Assembly (NCBI GenBank): GCA_946479505.1
Contig: CAMLGC010000005.1
Location: 13,570-77,569, forward strand
Direction of reading: 5' to 3'
Origin: an uncultured Sphingomonadaceae bacterium
GTDB taxonomy: Bacteria > Pseudomonadota > Alphaproteobacteria > Sphingomonadales > Sphingomonadaceae
Length of the DNA: 64,000 nucleotides
In this document: positions 25,400-34,209 of the stretch, piece by piece
How positions within the stretch are numbered: the first letter of the stretch is position 1
Layout of the letters: each line of letters opens with the position of its first letter
Made by a program: the position numbers and the translations under genes
Notes under the pieces: model-generated
Told to the model about the DNA's origin: nothing
Seen by the model: the letters and a program-made list of their open reading frames with translations, nothing else
The model's database searches: none

Positions 25400-25737
25400 G
25401 CACACGGCTTCCGAGCGGGGTGGTCGTCAGCGCGCTGCTGCGACGCGTGAACGATTCGGGCGGGCTCGGCATGGTGCTCGCCAAGGGCGATGCGCAGGCC
25501 GGCGGCATTCTCGTTGTGGCACGCGAGAACGGCGAGAATCCGCGCTTCCTGGAGCGCGGGCTCGGTTTCGACGGCACCGAGACCTTGGTCGAGTCTGGTC
25601 CGCAAGATACTCAAAAAGAAGAGAAAATTGCAGAATACTGGGCGCGGCGGCGGCGCTCCGACCCCGATTTATGGGTAATCGAACTGGATATCGCGTCGGC
25701 AGAACGGTTCGCCGCTGAAACGATCCTCGGGCGTTGA
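25396..25737 (+). CDS. DUF1491 family protein
   Basis: A 113-residue protein of unknown function. It begins MSTRLPSGVVVSALLRRVNDSGG and contains KGDAQAGGILVVAREN and a C-terminal DPDLWVIELDIASAERF, the DUF1491 pattern seen only in alphaproteobacteria. It is soluble, with no signal peptide. It is coupled to the thioesterase gene by a four-base overlap and is probably the last gene of the ptsN run. Confidence 0.85.
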   Translation: MSTRLPSGVVVSALLRRVNDSGGLGMVLAKGDAQAGGILVVARENGENPRFLERGLGFDGTETLVESGPQDTQKEEKIAEYWARRRRSDPDLWVIELDIASAERFAAETILGR

Positions 25738-25893
25738 CTCTTTTGCACCGCACAAACAAGAACATGGGTTATTGAGTGACGCGTTGTGCCGCACGGGGTC
25801 AGAGATCGGGTGGTGACGCAGTCGGGGGGTTACCGGCGGATCGGCGAAGAATACGCCTCCGGTCGCGCGCCAACCGCATTCGTACCGTGATCA

Positions 25894-26574
25894 ATGACGA
25901 TATTCCAGCGCGCTGCGGCTTTCGCGGCGTTCTCTCTTTGTGTTGCCGGTATCGGCAGCGGGGCCGCGCCCGGCGTCGCATCCGAACTGGCCAAAGCGGT
26001 TGATGGCCCAAGCGCCACGTCCGACCTCCCCAACGTCTCAGGATCGGTAACGGTTCCGAAGACGGATACGGTAACCGCACCGACGGTGACACCCGTCCCT
26101 AAGCCCGACGGCATCCATGTCCAGATGATCCCCACCGAAGAGATCGAGGCCGATGCCGATTACGCATCGCTCGCCGAGGCGGTCGCCGATCGGGACATGC
26201 CGGCCGATATCGACCCGCAACTCGCCTGCCTGGCCGGCGCGATCTACTTCGAATCGAAGGGCGAGCCGCTCTCGGGCCAGCTCGCGGTCGCGAATGTCAT
26301 CATGAACCGTGTCGAATCGGGTCGTTTTCCATCGACGGTCTGCGGTGTGGTGACCCAGCGCGGGCAGTTCTCCTTCGTCCGCCACGGCGAAATTCCGCCG
26401 ATCGACACGAATCGCAAGGCATATCATACCGCGATGGCGGTGGCGCAGATCGCGATGAGCGACGATTGGAAGAATCCCGCGCCCGATGCCCTGTTCTTCC
26501 ACGCCACCCGTGTGCGCCCCGGCTGGGGCAAGGCGGAGGTCGCGACGATCGGGCACCACATCTTCTACAGGTGA
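25894..26574 (+). CDS. Cell wall hydrolase, SleB family
   Basis: A 226-residue exported hydrolase. A signal peptide (MTIFQRAAAFAAFSLCVAGIG) leads to a Pro/Thr/Val-rich linker to about residue 75. The catalytic domain has ACLAGAIYFESKGEPLSGQLAVA, with the catalytic Glu in YFES, then NRVESGRFPSTVCGVVTQRGQFSF and FHATRVRPGW. This is the Hydrolase_2 (SleB) fold, which cuts peptidoglycan glycan strands in the periplasm. Confidence 0.9.
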   Translation: MTIFQRAAAFAAFSLCVAGIGSGAAPGVASELAKAVDGPSATSDLPNVSGSVTVPKTDTVTAPTVTPVPKPDGIHVQMIPTEEIEADADYASLAEAVADRDMPADIDPQLACLAGAIYFESKGEPLSGQLAVANVIMNRVESGRFPSTVCGVVTQRGQFSFVRHGEIPPIDTNRKAYHTAMAVAQIAMSDDWKNPAPDALFFHATRVRPGWGKAEVATIGHHIFYR

Positions 26575-26604
26575 CGCAGCGCAGCGGCGCCCGGGCTTGG
26601 CTCC

Positions 26605-26619
26605 GTTCGCCTCCTGTTC
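26605..26619 (+). promoter_or_regulatory. LexA (SOS) box before mmcB
   Basis: GTTC-GCCTCCT-GTTC, an exact match to the alphaproteobacterial LexA operator GTTC-N7-GTTC. It ends one base before the first possible start codon of mmcB. mmcB belongs to the damage-inducible set in Caulobacter, so motif and gene agree. Confidence 0.75.
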
Positions 26620-26620
26620 T

Positions 26621-27124
26621 ATGGCGGACGACATGATCGAGCCGCCCGCCGCCTGTATCGACGACCCCGGGTCTGCGCTGTGCGCCGCCGATGTCTCGCG
26701 CGGGGTAACGCGATTGTTGCTGCGCCACGGGCTGGTCGCGATGGGTGAGGTTCCGCTCGACGGCGGACGGCGCGCCGACCTGATGGCGCTCGATTCCAAG
26801 GGCGGGATCGTGATCGTCGAGATCAAGGTCGCGCGCGCCGATCTGCTCGGCGACGCCAAGTGGACGGACTATCTCGATCATTGCGATCGCTTCTTCTGGG
26901 CGCTGCCGGCGGGCTTCGACGCGACCCCGCTCGATCGCGCCGGTTTCCTTCCCGACCGTGCGGGGCTGATCCTCGCAGATCGCTACGATGCCGCAATCGT
27001 CCGCGACGCGGCGACGATCGCGCTTCCGGCGCACGTACGCAAGCGCTGCACGCTCGCCTTTGCCCGCCGCGCGGGTCGACGGCTGATCGGTGCGCTCGAT
27101 CCCGAGGCCGCATCCTTGTTTTGA
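26621..27124 (+). CDS. mmcB: MmcB family DNA repair protein
   Basis: A 167-residue MmcB protein with a PD-(D/E)xK nuclease-like core: RRADLMALDSKGGIVIVEIKVARADLLGDAKW, where D, E and K fall in the expected order (about residues 50-80), then YLDHCDRFFWALP. In Caulobacter MmcB is an SOS-controlled repair protein for interstrand crosslinks. ATG 26621 touches the LexA box and has no ribosome binding site. ATG 26633 has GGCGGA four bases upstream and may be the true start. Confidence 0.9.
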   Translation: MADDMIEPPAACIDDPGSALCAADVSRGVTRLLLRHGLVAMGEVPLDGGRRADLMALDSKGGIVIVEIKVARADLLGDAKWTDYLDHCDRFFWALPAGFDATPLDRAGFLPDRAGLILADRYDAAIVRDAATIALPAHVRKRCTLAFARRAGRRLIGALDPEAASLF

Positions 27125-27313
27125 TGGATTCGAAATCGGGTCGGACGGCCGCGTTCTCGAGCCGATCGATGCCCGGAAGGTAACGGTACACTACGCCCGT
27201 CTGATCCCCCTTCCCCGAGCGCCGCGCCTCACGAGCACGGCCGGTCGGTGGCAACGCCGCCAGCAATCAGGCGTCGGAAGGGCGAGAATGAACCCGACGA
27301 ATGTCGTGGTGAT

Positions 27314-27919
27314 CTACAGCGTCGGCCCCGACACGGCCTTCCGGCCCGGACGCGGCGTATCTTCGATCGCTTCGAGCAAGGCGGGCGATCGGGTGTCGTT
27401 GCGGGCATAGTCGCGTGCCGACAGGCCGGCGAGATGATCCGCCTGGTCGGGATCCGCGCCGGCCTTCAATAACGTGCGGACAAGATCGAGATTGCGCAGT
27501 TGGACCGCGCGGATGAGCGGCGTCTCGCCGTTGTCGTTCGCGACATCCGGATCGGCATGATGCGCAAGCAGCGCCGCGACGCACGCGGGGGCGTTCTGCG
27601 TCACTGCCAGCATCAGCGGCGTGACGCCGCCACTGTCGCGAATGTTCGGATCGGCGCCATGTTCGAGCAGGAAGCGAACATAGGTCGGGTCGTTGCGCCG
27701 GACGACGATGTGGAGCGCGCCCTCACCGGTGCCGCGTTCGTGCGAGTTGATCACCGTGGTGCCGGGCTTCGCGAGCATGTCGGAGACTTCCTGTCCCTTG
27801 GCGTCCTTCACCGCCTGGAGGAATGTGTAGCTTTCCGAATAATTGAGCTGCGCGTTCGCGCCGCCCGCCGAAGCGAGCAGCAACGCCGCGAACCCCGCGC
27901 GAACCGAACCGATCGACAT
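27314..27919 (-). CDS. Exported ankyrin-repeat protein
   Basis: A 201-residue protein with a signal peptide (MSIGSVRAGFAALLLASAGGANA) and about four ankyrin repeats from residue 60: GEGALHIVVRRNDPTYVRFLLEHGADPNIRD, TPLMLAVTQNAPACVAALLAHHADPDV, TPLIRAVQLRNLDLVRTLLKAGADPDQ and a last partial one ending SARDYARND. It probably binds a protein partner in the periplasm, unidentified. It is divergent from the SCO gene, with 45 bases between the starts. Confidence 0.9.
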   Translation of the reverse strand: MSIGSVRAGFAALLLASAGGANAQLNYSESYTFLQAVKDAKGQEVSDMLAKPGTTVINSHERGTGEGALHIVVRRNDPTYVRFLLEHGADPNIRDSGGVTPLMLAVTQNAPACVAALLAHHADPDVANDNGETPLIRAVQLRNLDLVRTLLKAGADPDQADHLAGLSARDYARNDTRSPALLEAIEDTPRPGRKAVSGPTL

Positions 27920-27964
27920 GATGCTCCTTGTCCCTTGCCCTTGCGCCGACGCGCCTAACCGATC

Positions 27965-28591
27965 ATGGCTGGCGTCGCCATGAACGAGTTGCTCCGTGTC
28001 CTGTCGCTTGCCGCGATCCTAGCGGCCTCCGCCTGTTCCCCGCAACCCGCAGCCGAGAATGCGACCGCTGCCGAGACGCCGCCGCCGCTCGCCGGCGCAC
28101 GCATCGGCGGGCCCTTCACGCTGATCGGCGAGGACGGCAAGCCGGTCAGCGACAGCGATTTCGCCGGCAAATATCGGATCATGTATTTCGGCTACACCTT
28201 CTGTCCCGACGTCTGCCCGGTCGACATGCAAAATCTTGGGGCCGCGATGCGGTTGCTCGACCAGAAGGATCCCGGGCTGTCGAAGCGCATCCAGCCGATC
28301 TTCGTGACCGTCGATCCGGCACGCGACACGCCGGCGGTGCTCACCGAGTTCACCGACGCCTTCTACCCCCGCCTGCTCGGGCTAACGGGCGATCCCGAGA
28401 CGATCGCTAGGGTCGCGAAGGAATATGCAATCTACTACAAAGCGCAGCCGCCGAGCGAGGGTGGCGGCTATCTCGTCAACCATAGCCGCCAGGTCTATCT
28501 GATGAGCCCCGACAACGAGCCGCTGGCGCTGCTTCCGATCGAGGAATCGCCGGACGCCATCGTGAAAGAGATCGAACGCTGGACGACATGA
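27965..28591 (+). CDS. SCO1/SenC family copper chaperone
   Basis: A 208-residue SCO protein that delivers copper to cytochrome c oxidase or handles thiol redox in the periplasm. The lipoprotein signal ends ASACS (Cys near residue 24). The thioredoxin-like domain has the copper-binding CxxxC in YTFCPDVCPVDM near residue 78 and the third ligand His in VNHSRQVYL near residue 172. GTG, ATG 27965 and ATG 27980 are all near; 27965 is used. It overlaps the YcgN gene by four bases. Confidence 0.93.
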   Translation: MAGVAMNELLRVLSLAAILAASACSPQPAAENATAAETPPPLAGARIGGPFTLIGEDGKPVSDSDFAGKYRIMYFGYTFCPDVCPVDMQNLGAAMRLLDQKDPGLSKRIQPIFVTVDPARDTPAVLTEFTDAFYPRLLGLTGDPETIARVAKEYAIYYKAQPPSEGGGYLVNHSRQVYLMSPDNEPLALLPIEESPDAIVKEIERWTT

Positions 28592-29022
28592 TTGCGGGCT
28601 TCTGGGAAGATGTGCCGCTTGCAAAGCTCGATCGCGCGCAATGGGAGGCGTTGTGCGATGGCTGCGGCAAATGCTGCGTCCACAAGCTCGAGGACGAGGA
28701 GACGGGCGAGCTGTTGGCGACCAATGTCGCATGCCGACTGCTCGACCGAAGCAGGGGACAATGTTCGGACTATCGGCATCGGCATGCCTATGTGAGCGAG
28801 TGCGTGCGCCTCAACGCGGGCAATGTCGAGGCGATCGACTGGCTGCCCGCGACCTGCGCCTATCGGCTGCGCGCGGCAGGCGAGAAGCTCCCCGACTGGC
28901 ATTATCTGGTGTGCGGCGATCGCGAGGCGGTGCACCGTGCCGGGCAATCGGTGCGCGGCTGGACGATCTCCGAAGACGATGCCGGCGATCTCGAGCATCA
29001 CCTGGTCGACCGCGAGCTATGA
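28588..29022 (+). CDS. YcgN family cysteine-cluster protein
   Basis: A 144-residue UPF0153/YcgN protein. Conserved cysteines form ALCDGCGKCCVHKLED near residue 25, with others in VACRLLD, GQCSDYRHRHAYVSECVRL, ATCAYRL and YLVCGD. The spacing (CxxCxxxC-like) suggests a metal or iron-sulphur site; function is not established for the family. It sits between SCO and a metalloprotease-like gene, with four-base spacing on both sides. Confidence 0.9.
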   Translation: MIAGFWEDVPLAKLDRAQWEALCDGCGKCCVHKLEDEETGELLATNVACRLLDRSRGQCSDYRHRHAYVSECVRLNAGNVEAIDWLPATCAYRLRAAGEKLPDWHYLVCGDREAVHRAGQSVRGWTISEDDAGDLEHHLVDREL

Positions 29023-29026
29023 TGTG

Positions 29027-29701
29027 ATGAGCGGCGCGATCCATGTCGTGCGCCACGCTCGGGCGCGGCGTGCGAAGCTTTCGGTCGATCCGGCGACGGG
29101 CCGCACCCGGCTCACGTTGCCGGCGCGCGCGTCGCTCAAGGCGGCCCTGCGCTGGGCGGAGACGCAGCACGAGTGGATCGCGGGCCAGCGCGCGGGCCTC
29201 CCCGATGCGTGGCCGTTCGTGCCGGGAGCGTCCGTTCCGTTCGGGAACGGCGTGCTGGTGATCGACTGGCACGCCGAGGCGGGTCGCACGGTGGCGCGCG
29301 AGGGCGATCGGCTCGTCTGCGGCGGTCCTGCCGACGGGCTCGCGCGCCGGATCACGCAATGGCTGCGCGGCGAGGCGCTGCGTGTGCTGAGCGAGGAAAC
29401 CGGTTTCTATGCCCAGCGTGCGGGCGTCGTCGTCACGCGTGTGTCGGTGGGCGATCCCCGCGGGCGCTGGGGGAGCTGCGCCGGCAGCGGCGCAATTCGC
29501 TATAGCTGGCGGCTCATCCTCGCGCCCGCCTTCGTCCGCCGCGCGACGGTGGCGCATGAGGTCGCGCATCGCGTTCACATGAATCACGGCACCGCGTTCC
29601 ACGATCTGGTCGCCGGACTCTATGGCGATGATCCGGCGCCGGCGCGCGCGTGGCTGCGCACCCACGGGGCCGGTCTTCACTGGATCGGTCGCGACTCCTG
29701 A
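29027..29701 (+). CDS. YgjP/SprT-like zinc metalloprotein (DUF45)
   Basis: A 224-residue protein with the gluzincin-like motif TVAHEVAHRVHMNHGTAFHDLV near residue 180, that is HExxH plus a downstream H in NHGxxFH. GDPRGRWGSCAGSGAIRYSWRLILAP just before it is the typical YgjP/DUF45 segment. The N-terminus is a beta-rich domain (RRAKLSVDPATGRTRLTLP). Probably a zinc-dependent peptidase. Its 3' end overlaps the end of the convergent PBP gene by 25 bases. Confidence 0.9.
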   Translation: MSGAIHVVRHARARRAKLSVDPATGRTRLTLPARASLKAALRWAETQHEWIAGQRAGLPDAWPFVPGASVPFGNGVLVIDWHAEAGRTVAREGDRLVCGGPADGLARRITQWLRGEALRVLSEETGFYAQRAGVVVTRVSVGDPRGRWGSCAGSGAIRYSWRLILAPAFVRRATVAHEVAHRVHMNHGTAFHDLVAGLYGDDPAPARAWLRTHGAGLHWIGRDS

Positions 29702-31944
29702 GGCCGGCCCGGCCGCTCGGCCGGTGTGCGGGACGGCGCCGGCGTGCGCCCCGGTGCCGGGGCCGCACGCGGCTCGGGGGTTCGGCCGAGCACGCGATCC
29801 ATCCAGTCCTGGTCGAGCCGCTCGGGTGGCGGCGCGGGCTGTTGTGCGGGCGGATACCGAAGATTGCCGCGCCGGATGTCCTCCGTGGTGGTCGTCTCGG
29901 TGTCGTCCGGCGCGCGCTCGGCGGACGGGAATTGGTCGCCCTGCGGCGGGTAGGCACCACCGGGATAGGCGTCGGGATAGCCCTGCTCGGGATAGCCGCC
30001 GCCCGAATAATCGCCCGGATAGGCGCCCGGCGCAATCGGGTAGCCGTTCTCGTCGACGAAAAAGCCGTTGTCGGGCGCGCCGAAATAGGATTCCTCATCG
30101 GGCTCGAGCTGCCATTCGGGAAGCGTGACCTCGGTCTCGAACTTCTCGATCGGGCGCTTCGCGACGGCCTTGATCATGAAATCGTGCCACGCCCGCGCCG
30201 GCGCATGGCCGCCGGAGAGGCCCGGCACCCGATCGGCATTGTCCTTGCCCATCCACACGCCCGTCGTGAGCCCGCTCGAAAAGCCCAGGAACCAGCCGTC
30301 CTTGTTCGAGGTGGTGGTGCCCGTCTTGCCCGCGACCGGGCGACCGATCTGCGCGGCGCGGCCGGTGCCGGTCGCAACCGCGGTCTGGAGAAGGTCGGTC
30401 ATCTCGGCGGCGACATAGGGCGCGACGAGAACATGGCTGCGATCGACCTCGTGTTCGTAGATCGTCACGCCGTTCGCGGTCACCTTGGTGATCCCGAAGG
30501 GCGTCACCGCGACGCCCTTGTTGCCGACGCTTGCAAAGGCGCGCGTCATGTCGATCAGGTGGACCTCGGACGTGCCGAGCACCATTGCCGGGGTGGTGTC
30601 GATCGGGGTCGTGATGCCGAAGCGGCGCGCCATGTCCGCGACCGTGTGGAAGCCGACATCCTGGCCGAGCTTGGCGGCGATCGTGTTGACCGAATACGCG
30701 AGCGCGGTGCGGACCTTCATCGGCCCCGAAAAATGGCCCGAATCGTTGCGCGGGCTCCACCCGTCGATCGTCACCGGCTCGTCGACGACCACGTCGTCGG
30801 GGCGATACCCCGCCTCGAGCGCGGCGAGATAGACGAACAATTTCCACGACGAGCCCGGCTGTCGCACCGCGGTGGTCGCGCGGTTGTAGATCGACGAGAC
30901 GTAGTCCTTACCGCCGACCATCGCGCGCACCGCGCCGTCGCGGTCGATCGAGACGAGCGCGCCCTGCGCGCCCTTGGGCACGTTGGCGCGGATCGCGGCG
31001 TCGGCGGCGCGCTGCATCGAGAGGTCGAGCGTCGTCCACACATCGAGTGGCGCGGTGTTCTCGTCGATCAGCATCTCGAGCTGGGGAAGCGCCCAATCGG
31101 TGAAATAGCGCACGCTGTTCTGGTGCGGCTCGGGTACGAGCTCGACCGAGGCCGGGTCGGTGTCGGCGGCCTGCTCGGGCGTGATCGCACCGGTTTCCGC
31201 CATCAGCCTGAGGACGACGCCCGCGCGGCCGATCGCGGCCTCGGCATCGGCGGTGGGCGAATAATGCGAGGGCGCTTTGACGAGCCCCGCGATCACCGCC
31301 GCCTCGGCGAGGCTCAACTGACGCGCCGAATGGCCGAAGAACTTTCGCGAGGCGGCGTCGATTCCATAGGCGCCGCCGCCATAATAGACCTTGTTCATGT
31401 AGAGCTCGAGGATCTGGTCCTTCGAGAACTTGCTCTCGATCGCGAGCGCGAGAATCGCCTCCTTGATCTTGCGCGAGAGCGTGTAGCGGTTCGACAGGAA
31501 GATCGTGCGCGCGACCTGCTGGGTGATCGTCGAGGCGCCCTGGATACGGCGCCCCGTCCCCCAATTGTCGATCATCAGCTTCACCGAGCGCAGCACGCCG
31601 ATCGGATCGATGCCGACATGCGAGCGGAACCGGCGATCCTCGACCGAGACGGTGGCCTCGCGCATCACCCGCGGGATTTCGTCGTAGCTCAGCCACTCGC
31701 CGTAGCTCGGGCCGAGCGACACGATCACCGTGCCGTCGGCGGCATGAACGCGAATCATCTGGCCGTTGGGCGACGATTTGAGCTGGTCGTAGCTCGGCAA
31801 TTGCGCGCGCGTCACATAGACCGTGACGGCGAGCGCGATGAACCCGAGCACCGCCAGCACGCCCAGGATCTTGAGCGCGAGGATCAGGCGTCGGCGCCAG
31901 GGGCGCTTGGGCGGCTTTCTTTTGGGGGAGGTCGCACGGGCCAT
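29677..31944 (-). CDS. Class A penicillin-binding protein (PBP1A type)
   Basis: A 755-residue bifunctional peptidoglycan synthase anchored by one N-terminal helix (LILALKILGVLAVLGFIALAV). The GT51 domain has EDRRFRSHVGID, GASTITQQVARTIFL and RKIKEAILALAIE (about residues 100-200). The transpeptidase domain has the catalytic Ser in PGSSWKLF near residue 365, SVN in AYSVNTIA and KTG in AGKTGTTTSNK. The final 130 residues are low-complexity, Pro/Gly/Tyr-rich then Pro/Arg-rich, and are not part of the enzyme fold. Its 3' end overlaps the YgjP-type gene. Confidence 0.94.
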   Translation of the reverse strand: MARATSPKRKPPKRPWRRRLILALKILGVLAVLGFIALAVTVYVTRAQLPSYDQLKSSPNGQMIRVHAADGTVIVSLGPSYGEWLSYDEIPRVMREATVSVEDRRFRSHVGIDPIGVLRSVKLMIDNWGTGRRIQGASTITQQVARTIFLSNRYTLSRKIKEAILALAIESKFSKDQILELYMNKVYYGGGAYGIDAASRKFFGHSARQLSLAEAAVIAGLVKAPSHYSPTADAEAAIGRAGVVLRLMAETGAITPEQAADTDPASVELVPEPHQNSVRYFTDWALPQLEMLIDENTAPLDVWTTLDLSMQRAADAAIRANVPKGAQGALVSIDRDGAVRAMVGGKDYVSSIYNRATTAVRQPGSSWKLFVYLAALEAGYRPDDVVVDEPVTIDGWSPRNDSGHFSGPMKVRTALAYSVNTIAAKLGQDVGFHTVADMARRFGITTPIDTTPAMVLGTSEVHLIDMTRAFASVGNKGVAVTPFGITKVTANGVTIYEHEVDRSHVLVAPYVAAEMTDLLQTAVATGTGRAAQIGRPVAGKTGTTTSNKDGWFLGFSSGLTTGVWMGKDNADRVPGLSGGHAPARAWHDFMIKAVAKRPIEKFETEVTLPEWQLEPDEESYFGAPDNGFFVDENGYPIAPGAYPGDYSGGGYPEQGYPDAYPGGAYPPQGDQFPSAERAPDDTETTTTEDIRRGNLRYPPAQQPAPPPERLDQDWMDRVLGRTPEPRAAPAPGRTPAPSRTPAERPGRPQESRPIQ

Positions 31945-31991
31945 GAACGTCTATGGTCGGATAGCCCCTTAACCCGCGCCGAACAAGCGGG

Positions 31992-32405
31992 CTACGCGGC
32001 AGAATCTCCGTTGTCGCGGCCCCTGAAATCGAGCGAGAGCGAGTTGATGCAATAGCGCTGTCCTTCGGGCGGCGGCCCATCGGGGAAGACATGGCCGAGG
32101 TGCCCGTCGCAGCGTGCGCATCGCGCCTCGATTCGGCTCATGCCATGGCTCGAATCGCTGTGCTCGGTCACGCGATCGGGCGCGATCGGATGGGTGAAGC
32201 TCGGCCAGCCGGACCCCGAATTGTATTTGTCCGCGCTGTCGAACAGATCGTTGCCACAGCCCGTGCAGCGATAGACGCCGTCGGCCTTGTTGTCGTTGTA
32301 GCGGCCGGCGAAAGCGGGCTCGGTGCCGGCCTCGCGCAGCACATGATATTGCGCCGGCGTCAGCTTCTTGCGCCATTCGGCTTCGGAGAGGGTGACATGA
32401 TCCAT
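31992..32405 (-). CDS. msrB: Peptide-methionine (R)-S-oxide reductase MsrB
   Basis: A 137-residue MsrB that repairs oxidised methionine. Zinc cysteines are in [11 protein letters not shown] and [14 protein letters not shown], and the catalytic Cys is in [12 protein letters not shown] near residue 119. [11 protein letters not shown] is the substrate-side signature. The start ATG 32405 gives [11 protein letters not shown]. It lies 47 bases upstream of the PBP gene on the same strand and 35 bases after the FAD oxidoreductase. Confidence 0.95.
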   Translation of the reverse strand: MDHVTLSEAEWRKKLTPAQYHVLREAGTEPAFAGRYNDNKADGVYRCTGCGNDLFDSADKYNSGSGWPSFTHPIAPDRVTEHSDSSHGMSRIEARCARCDGHLGHVFPDGPPPEGQRYCINSLSLDFRGRDNGDSAA

Positions 32406-32440
32406 GATGTCATCGACTTTCTGATGGAGGCATTGCCTCG

Positions 32441-33541
32441 TCACTTGGGGACGTGCCCGATCCGCGTCAATGCGGCGGCAACCTCGATCAACCCCGGCGC
32501 GATGCCGGCGATGCGGAGCGCGGCCGCGGCGGCGTGGCGGGATTCGCCGATCCGCCAGATCAGGTGCGCGAACCGCACCGCGCGCGCGGTGTCGCGGGCC
32601 AGCGCATGTTGGTAGGCGGGCGCTGCATGCGGCCCGCGATCGAGCCAGGCGCGCGCCGCGCGCGCGCCGCTGGCAACCGCGATACCGATCCCCTCGCCCG
32701 CCAGCGACGGAATGACCGCGGCCTGGTCGCCGAGCCGGAATAGCCCGGACGTGCCATGGGTCGCGCGCCATCCATAGGGGATGTTGGCGACGGCATCGAT
32801 CGGGCCGCTCGCGCGCTGTGCCAGCCGCTCGCCGAGCGCGGGGTTCTCGGCGCCCAGTCGGATCAGCAGCGCGTCGGGGGACCCCGCCTCGGCGAGGCGG
32901 GAGCGGCGGATGGCCATGCAGCAATTGGCGGTGCCGTCTTCCTGGAGAACCAGCCCCGCATAGCCGCGATCGAACAGATGAAGCTCGATCTGGCCGCCGA
33001 CGAGCCGGTCGAGCGCGGCGGCGGGGCCGAGGCGCACGCGAAGCCCCAACGTCGGATCATCGCCGCGTCGGGGCGATGGTCGCGCGAGCCCGCGCAGGTC
33101 GTGCTTGCCGGTTGCGAGAAACAGCGCGTCGGCGACGATCTCGCCGCTGTCGTCGAACCGGACGCGGTCGTCCTCGATTGCGCGCGCGACGACCCCGCGC
33201 TCGATCGCAGCGCCTGCGCGCGCGGCAAGACCGAGCAGGACCGAATCGAGCCGACGGCGCGAGATCGCCCTCGCCGCGCGAGGAAGGTGCGCCGTGGCCG
33301 AGCGCTCACCGGCGAACAGCGTAACATGCGTCACCTCCCGCGGATTGAGGGCATCGGGCTCGACCCCCAGCCGCGCCAGGCTGTCGAGCGTGCGCCAGCT
33401 CAGGAACCCACCGCACAAGGCATCGGCGGTCGCCGGATGGCGCTCGATCAGCAGATGCTCGGCACCCGCGCGGGCGAGCGTCAGCGCTGCCACCGCGCCC
33501 GCGGGGCCGCCGCCGACGATCAGCGCAGGCGTTCGACGCAT
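32441..33541 (-). CDS. FAD-dependent oxidoreductase, type III PKS operon
   Basis: A 366-residue flavoprotein of the UbiH/geranylgeranyl reductase group. The N-terminal FAD loop is [21 protein letters not shown], followed by LIERHP. The second FAD motif is [26 protein letters not shown] near residue 280. The position of [17 protein letters not shown] fits a substrate-side loop. As the third gene after a type III PKS and a methyltransferase, it probably hydroxylates or oxidises the phenolic ring. It overlaps the methyltransferase end by 22 bases. Confidence 0.85.
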   Translation of the reverse strand: MRRTPALIVGGGPAGAVAALTLARAGAEHLLIERHPATADALCGGFLSWRTLDSLARLGVEPDALNPREVTHVTLFAGERSATAHLPRAARAISRRRLDSVLLGLAARAGAAIERGVVARAIEDDRVRFDDSGEIVADALFLATGKHDLRGLARPSPRRGDDPTLGLRVRLGPAAALDRLVGGQIELHLFDRGYAGLVLQEDGTANCCMAIRRSRLAEAGSPDALLIRLGAENPALGERLAQRASGPIDAVANIPYGWRATHGTSGLFRLGDQAAVIPSLAGEGIGIAVASGARAARAWLDRGPHAAPAYQHALARDTARAVRFAHLIWRIGESRHAAAAALRIAGIAPGLIEVAAALTRIGHVPK

Positions 33542-34209
33542 AGCCGGAAAGGAAAGGCACGATAGACGCGCGCGCCCTCGATCCCGGCCTCGGCAAGGAT
33601 CGGCGGCCATTCGCGGGGGCGGTACGAGCGCGCGATCGAGAGTGCCCCGTCCTGCCGGACGATCTCGTGCCACATCATCATCCGTGCGAGCAGCGGGAAG
33701 GCAGCGTGCGCAAAGCCGTGCCGATGAAGGTCGTTGACCAACCAGCCGCGTTCGGCGTGCGCCTCCATGAAGCGCAGGAAGGCGGCGAGCTGATCGTGCG
33801 TCATGTGGTGGGCGACGAGGCTCGATACGATCAGGTCCCAGCGCTCGCCGGCGAAGTCGCGATAATCGCCCGTCAGATAGCGGATCGGCAGTCCGGCGGG
33901 CGTATGGGCGGTCGCCGCAGGCGCGCTGCGGGGATTGAGATCGACGCCGACAAGATCGGCATCGATCCCGCGCCGCGCCGCCCAGCGCGCGATCCGGCGC
34001 AGCATGTCGCCGTCTCCGAACCCCACGTCCAGCAGCCGGAAACTGCGCGATCGCTTGATGGCGCGCTCTAGGAAGTTCAGCGTCGGCCGTGCGGCGAGCG
34101 TCACCACGTTGACCTTGGCGAGATCGCCAACCACGGCGGCGTATATGGCAGGATCGAGGTCTTCGGCGTCCATCCGCTCCTCGGCGAGCGTGCGAACCGC
34201 GAGGGTCAT
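33520..34209 (-). CDS. Class I SAM-dependent methyltransferase, type III PKS operon
   Basis: A 229-residue methyltransferase with the SAM-binding loop RLLDVGFGDGDMLRRIARWA near residue 58 and DLVGVDLNPRSAPAA as motif II. LIVSSLVAHHMTHDQLAAFLRFMEAHAERGWLVNDLHRHGF resembles quinone and small-molecule methyltransferases. The likely substrate is the product of the neighbouring type III PKS; this is inferred from context. Its ATG overlaps the PKS stop (ATGA), and its end overlaps the oxidoreductase start. Confidence 0.87.
   Translation of the reverse strand: MTLAVRTLAEERMDAEDLDPAIYAAVVGDLAKVNVVTLAARPTLNFLERAIKRSRSFRLLDVGFGDGDMLRRIARWAARRGIDADLVGVDLNPRSAPAATAHTPAGLPIRYLTGDYRDFAGERWDLIVSSLVAHHMTHDQLAAFLRFMEAHAERGWLVNDLHRHGFAHAAFPLLARMMMWHEIVRQDGALSIARSYRPREWPPILAEAGIEGARVYRAFPFRLCVERLR

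Noticed and set aside
29650..32055. 801-codon open frame antisense to the PBP gene
   Set aside because: A shadow of a clear class A PBP; its sequence is Arg/His-rich and without domains.
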